A program made the translations under genes and the position numbers. The notes below the pieces were generated by a model. The model was not told where the DNA came from, did no database searches, and saw nothing but the letters and a program-made list of their open reading frames with translations. 64,000 bases of DNA. Source: Buttiauxella agrestis. GTDB lineage: Bacteria; Pseudomonadota; Gammaproteobacteria; Enterobacterales; Enterobacteriaceae. Of this stretch, positions 61,493-64,000 are shown piece after piece; the first letter of the stretch is position 1; each line of letters begins with the position of its first letter. Location of the stretch: NCBI RefSeq assembly GCF_900446255.1, contig NZ_UIGI01000001.1:3622763-3686762 (forward strand), read 5' to 3'.

Positions 61493-62515
61493 TTAAATAG
61501 CCGTTGCAGCGAATTCACGTTTTAATTCGTCAATCGGCAGATAACGTCCGATGATGACCAGCCTTGAAACCCGCTGTTCAGTAGGGTACCAGACCGAACC
61601 ATAATCAAAACCCACGACTTTGTGGACGCCTTGCACAATCAGCCGTTGCGGGTTGCCGTCAATTGCAAGCACGCCTTTATAGCGCAACATGTCGTTGCCA
61701 AAACGTGCGATGCAGCTTTCCATAAATGCGCCTATTTTCTTCACATCCAACAATCCCGCATCAAAAACGTGAGCCTGAATGGCGTCGTCCCAGGAGCGTT
61801 TTGCCAACGCTTTACGAAATGGCTGGAAGCTCACGGGATGGTCGGCGTCGGCACGAATAACCCGAAATCCGGCGGTCGTTTCGATGCTGTCCGTAAGCTC
61901 AAACGCGTCGAGATCGAGCCATAAATCGGCCGGACATTCGCCGTTCACCATCTCAAAAAGATCCGCTTTGCTGTTGATCCGATGAATCCTTTCCAGCGCC
62001 TGGAGTTTGGTGTCTTCGTCAACACGATCCGCTTTGGTCAGTAAAATGCGATCGGCAAAACCGAGCTGCGAGGCCGCCACCGCATGTTCATCTAGCTGGC
62101 GCGAAATATGTTCCGCATCGGCCAACGCGATCACGGCATCAAGGCGCAACGCTTCACGCAGATATTCATCAACAAAGAAGGTCTGGACGATGGGCGCGGG
62201 GTCGGCAAGGCCGGTAGTTTCCACAATCAGGCGTTCAAAATTGAGTTGTCCCGCCGCGCGTTTTGCCAACATTTCTCGTAATGCGGCAGTGAATTCCCCG
62301 CGTACGCTACAACACACGCAGCCGTTACTTAACTCCACCACGTTAACGTTATCCCCGCCCTTGAGCAGCGCGCCGTCGATGTTTACCGCACCGAATTCAT
62401 TTTCCAGAATCGCAACAGGTTGGTTGTCGTTGTGGGCGAGAAAGTAGTTAAGAAGTGTGGTTTTCCCTGAGCCAAGAAAGCCCGTTAACAGAGTGACAGA
62501 TACCGCTTGATTCAT
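61493..62515 (-). CDS. G3E-family GTPase, CobW/YjiA-like metal chaperone
   Basis: A 340-residue GTP-binding protein. Walker A is G12-FLGSGKT-19; the metal-binding CxCC motif is C66-V-C-C69 in SNGCVCCS; the guanine motif is TKAD. The C-terminal CobW domain starts near 225. It is similar to E. coli YjiA (318 residues) but longer, so a paralogue is possible. It follows ybdD by 15 bp in the cstA operon; this combination resembles the E. coli btsT-yjiX-yjiA layout. It may deliver a metal. Confidence 0.88.
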   Translation of the reverse strand: MNQAVSVTLLTGFLGSGKTTLLNYFLAHNDNQPVAILENEFGAVNIDGALLKGGDNVNVVELSNGCVCCSVRGEFTAALREMLAKRAAGQLNFERLIVETTGLADPAPIVQTFFVDEYLREALRLDAVIALADAEHISRQLDEHAVAASQLGFADRILLTKADRVDEDTKLQALERIHRINSKADLFEMVNGECPADLWLDLDAFELTDSIETTAGFRVIRADADHPVSFQPFRKALAKRSWDDAIQAHVFDAGLLDVKKIGAFMESCIARFGNDMLRYKGVLAIDGNPQRLIVQGVHKVVGFDYGSVWYPTEQRVSRLVIIGRYLPIDELKREFAATAI

Positions 62516-62530
62516 GTCATATTCCTTAGA

Positions 62531-62728
62531 TTAACAGCAGCGAGCGCCGCCTTTGCCGCCATAGCGTGCATCCTGACGCTCGCGGAAAAACTCTTCGTAG
62601 GTCATCGGCGTCTGTTCAGGATGCGTCAGGCGCACGTGTTGCACATAGTTGTCGTAATCAGGCACGCCAACCATGAGCTTCGCGGCCTGGCCGAGATATT
62701 TGCCTGCTTTGGCGAGTGTGTCGAACAT
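62531..62728 (-). CDS. ybdD: YbdD/YjiX-family small protein
   Basis: A 65-residue protein. [48 protein letters not shown] ending GGARCC agree closely with E. coli YbdD, the partner of CstA, and less with YjiX (67). A terminal double cysteine is conserved. Family members are needed for pyruvate transport by CstA/BtsT-type carriers. It sits between cstA and the GTPase gene. Confidence 0.95.
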   Translation of the reverse strand: MFDTLAKAGKYLGQAAKLMVGVPDYDNYVQHVRLTHPEQTPMTYEEFFRERQDARYGGKGGARCC

Positions 62729-62745
62729 AGTCCCTCCAGAGAAAT

Positions 62746-62823
62746 GGTGGATGACGCTGGCGCTTATCCCCCCTACAAACCCAAGTGCAGTTGTAGGTCG
62801 GATAAGCGCAGTGCCATCCGGCA
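62746..62823. repeat. REP/BIME palindrome between cstA and ybdD
   Basis: Two inverted REP-type units (GGATGACGCTGGCGCTTATCC and its opposite, TTGTAGGTCGGATAAGCGCA) around a short spacer. It lies inside the operon and may reduce read-through into ybdD. Confidence 0.85.
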
Positions 62824-62837
62824 GATTTATTTAACTA

Positions 62838-64000
62838 TTAATGCGCGCTCTTCGCCTGCACCACAATTTGCTCAACGTCTTCCGGCATCTTCTCGTAAGG
62901 CGTTTCCTTCGCGGTTGGCGTGTCCGATTTCAGCGCCTGCATGGCGGTTTTAATCGCAAACAGACCAATCACCACCACAACCACCATAAAGAAGATGGTC
63001 AGCCCGGCATCCAGACGGTTGTTGAACACCAGTTGCGATAGCTGTGACTCGGTGTACTGCGCCGGGATTTTGCCGCTGTCGATCATGGCCTGGAATTTGT
63101 TAGCGATAGCCAGGAAGCCTACTTTTGCATCCGGGCTGAACGCTTTTTGCCAGCCCGCCGTCAAGGTACAGATCAGCAACCACGCGGTTGGCACCAGCGC
63201 CACCCAGGCGTATTTCTGCTTCTTCATCTTGAACAGCACAACAGCGCACAGCATCAGAGCCATACCCGCCAGCATCTGGTTGGCGATACCAAACAGCGGC
63301 CACAGGGTGTTAATCCCGCCGAGCGGATCAACCACGCCCTGGTGCAGGAAGTAACCCCACGCCATTACGCAAAGTGCCGTCGCCAGCAAGTTTGCAGGCA
63401 GCGAGTCAGTCCGTTTAAGCCCCGGCGAGATAACACCCAGCAAGTCTTGCAGCATAAAGCGCGCCGCACGCGTACCCGCATCGACCGCCGTCAGAATAAA
63501 CAGCGCTTCAAACAGAATGGCGAAGTGATACCAGAACGACACATCCATCAGGCCGCCCAGCGCCCCGTGCAGAATGTACGCCATCCCGACCGCAAGCGTT
63601 GGTGCGCCACCCGCACGTGAAATAATGCTCTGTTCTCCCACGTCGTTGGCAATGTTGGTTAAGGTTTCAGGGGTAATATGGAAGCCCCAACTGCTGACTA
63701 CGCCTGCCGCAGAAGCCACAACATCCACGGTACCCGCCGGAGCCAGAACCGCCAGTGGGCTGTTCATCGCGAAGTAAACGCCTGGGTCGATAACACAAGC
63801 CGCCACCAGCGCCATAATCGCCACAAACGATTCCATCAACATGCCGCCGTAACCGATGAAGCAAGCCTGGTTTTCATTAGCCAGCATCTTCGGCGTGGTG
63901 CCAGACGCGATCAGCGCGTGGAAGCCCGAAACCGCGCCGCACGCGATGGTGATAAATAGGAACGGGAACAAATCGCCGGTCCAGACCGGGCCGGTGCCAT
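62838..64000 (-). CDS. cstA: carbon starvation protein A, C-terminal part (partial)
   Basis: About 386 C-terminal residues of CstA, a pyruvate/peptide transporter of about 700 residues; the N-terminal half is outside the window. The visible part begins GTGPVWTGDLFPFLFITIACGAVSGFHALIASGTTPKMLANE, contains MAYILHGALGGLMDVSFWYHFAILFEALFILTAVDAGTRAARF, and ends AKETPYEKMPEDVEQIVVQAKSAH, which matches CstA and not the E. coli BtsT tail. Several membrane helices are evident. Three-gene operon with ybdD and a YjiA-like GTPase. Confidence 0.95.
   Translation of the reverse strand, partial: GTGPVWTGDLFPFLFITIACGAVSGFHALIASGTTPKMLANENQACFIGYGGMLMESFVAIMALVAACVIDPGVYFAMNSPLAVLAPAGTVDVVASAAGVVSSWGFHITPETLTNIANDVGEQSIISRAGGAPTLAVGMAYILHGALGGLMDVSFWYHFAILFEALFILTAVDAGTRAARFMLQDLLGVISPGLKRTDSLPANLLATALCVMAWGYFLHQGVVDPLGGINTLWPLFGIANQMLAGMALMLCAVVLFKMKKQKYAWVALVPTAWLLICTLTAGWQKAFSPDAKVGFLAIANKFQAMIDSGKIPAQYTESQLSQLVFNNRLDAGLTIFFMVVVVVIGLFAIKTAMQALKSDTPTAKETPYEKMPEDVEQIVVQAKSAH

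Noticed and set aside
62838-64000. Assignment of the partial carbon starvation protein as BtsT (YjiY)
   Set aside because: The GTPase neighbour suggests it, but the C-terminal tail and the YbdD-like partner match CstA better.

Overview
The window is chromosomal DNA of an Enterobacteriaceae species close to Escherichia, Enterobacter, Kluyvera and Buttiauxella. Many proteins align closely, from memory, with E. coli products (DgoK, YdhS, YahB/D/F/G/I/J, FdnGHI, YbdG/J/K, LldPRD, OsmC, IlvBN, YbdD, CstA), and the intergenic DNA carries REP-type palindromes and one full-length ERIC element. The exact genus cannot be fixed by reading alone. No rRNA, tRNA, CRISPR array, prophage or insertion sequence was seen. 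The gene order is a mosaic of E. coli-like blocks and accessory catabolic islands.

Layout. 1-6.2 kb: a sugar-acid/D-amino-acid island (dgoA, dgoK, an SSS symporter, a RidA protein, a D-aminoacylase-type deacylase and a divergent PLP enzyme). Together these suggest a route from an N-acyl-aminosugar acid to 2-keto-3-deoxygalactonate and on to pyruvate. 6.2-10.7 kb: an RpiR regulator with three HTH units, divergent from a cellobiose-type PTS IIB, GH4 phospho-glucosidase and IIC set without a IIA gene. 10.7-13.7 kb: a TumE/HVO_A0114-type toxin-antitoxin pair, ydhS and a sugar acetyltransferase. 13.8-19 kb: a tight five-gene efflux operon (AI-2E permease, outer-membrane factor, HlyD, DUF2955, potassium-channel-like protein). 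19.5-26.4 kb: a BhsA/McbA-like periplasmic protein, a TrkH paralogue, and a glycoside transporter, GH3 beta-glucosidase and AraC cluster.

26.4-36.2 kb: the yah cluster (yahJ, yahI, an NCS2-like permease, yahG, yahF, yahE, yahD) with divergent yahB. It resembles the oxamate-carbamoyltransferase/carbamate-kinase module and probably makes ATP from carbamoyl phosphate. 36.2-38.7 kb: a DsbA-family protein and a secreted metallo-beta-lactamase-fold protein with a divergent LysR regulator. 38.8-43.5 kb: fdnGHI, formate dehydrogenase-N with an in-frame selenocysteine UGA and FNR/NarL-like promoter sites. 43.6-46.5 kb: ybdJ, ybdG, ybdK. 46.7-51 kb: a LuxR-type regulator, a cupin whose 3' end lies inside an ERIC element, a YahK-like alcohol dehydrogenase, and a Met/His-rich DUF2946 plus PepSY membrane pair. 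51-55 kb: lldPRD with two perfect LldR-type operators. 55-59 kb: HigBA- and VapBC-type toxin-antitoxin modules flanking osmC and a TPR/ECF-sigma/anti-sigma operon. 59-64 kb: ivbL-ilvBN, a YjiA-like GTPase, ybdD and the 3' part of cstA.
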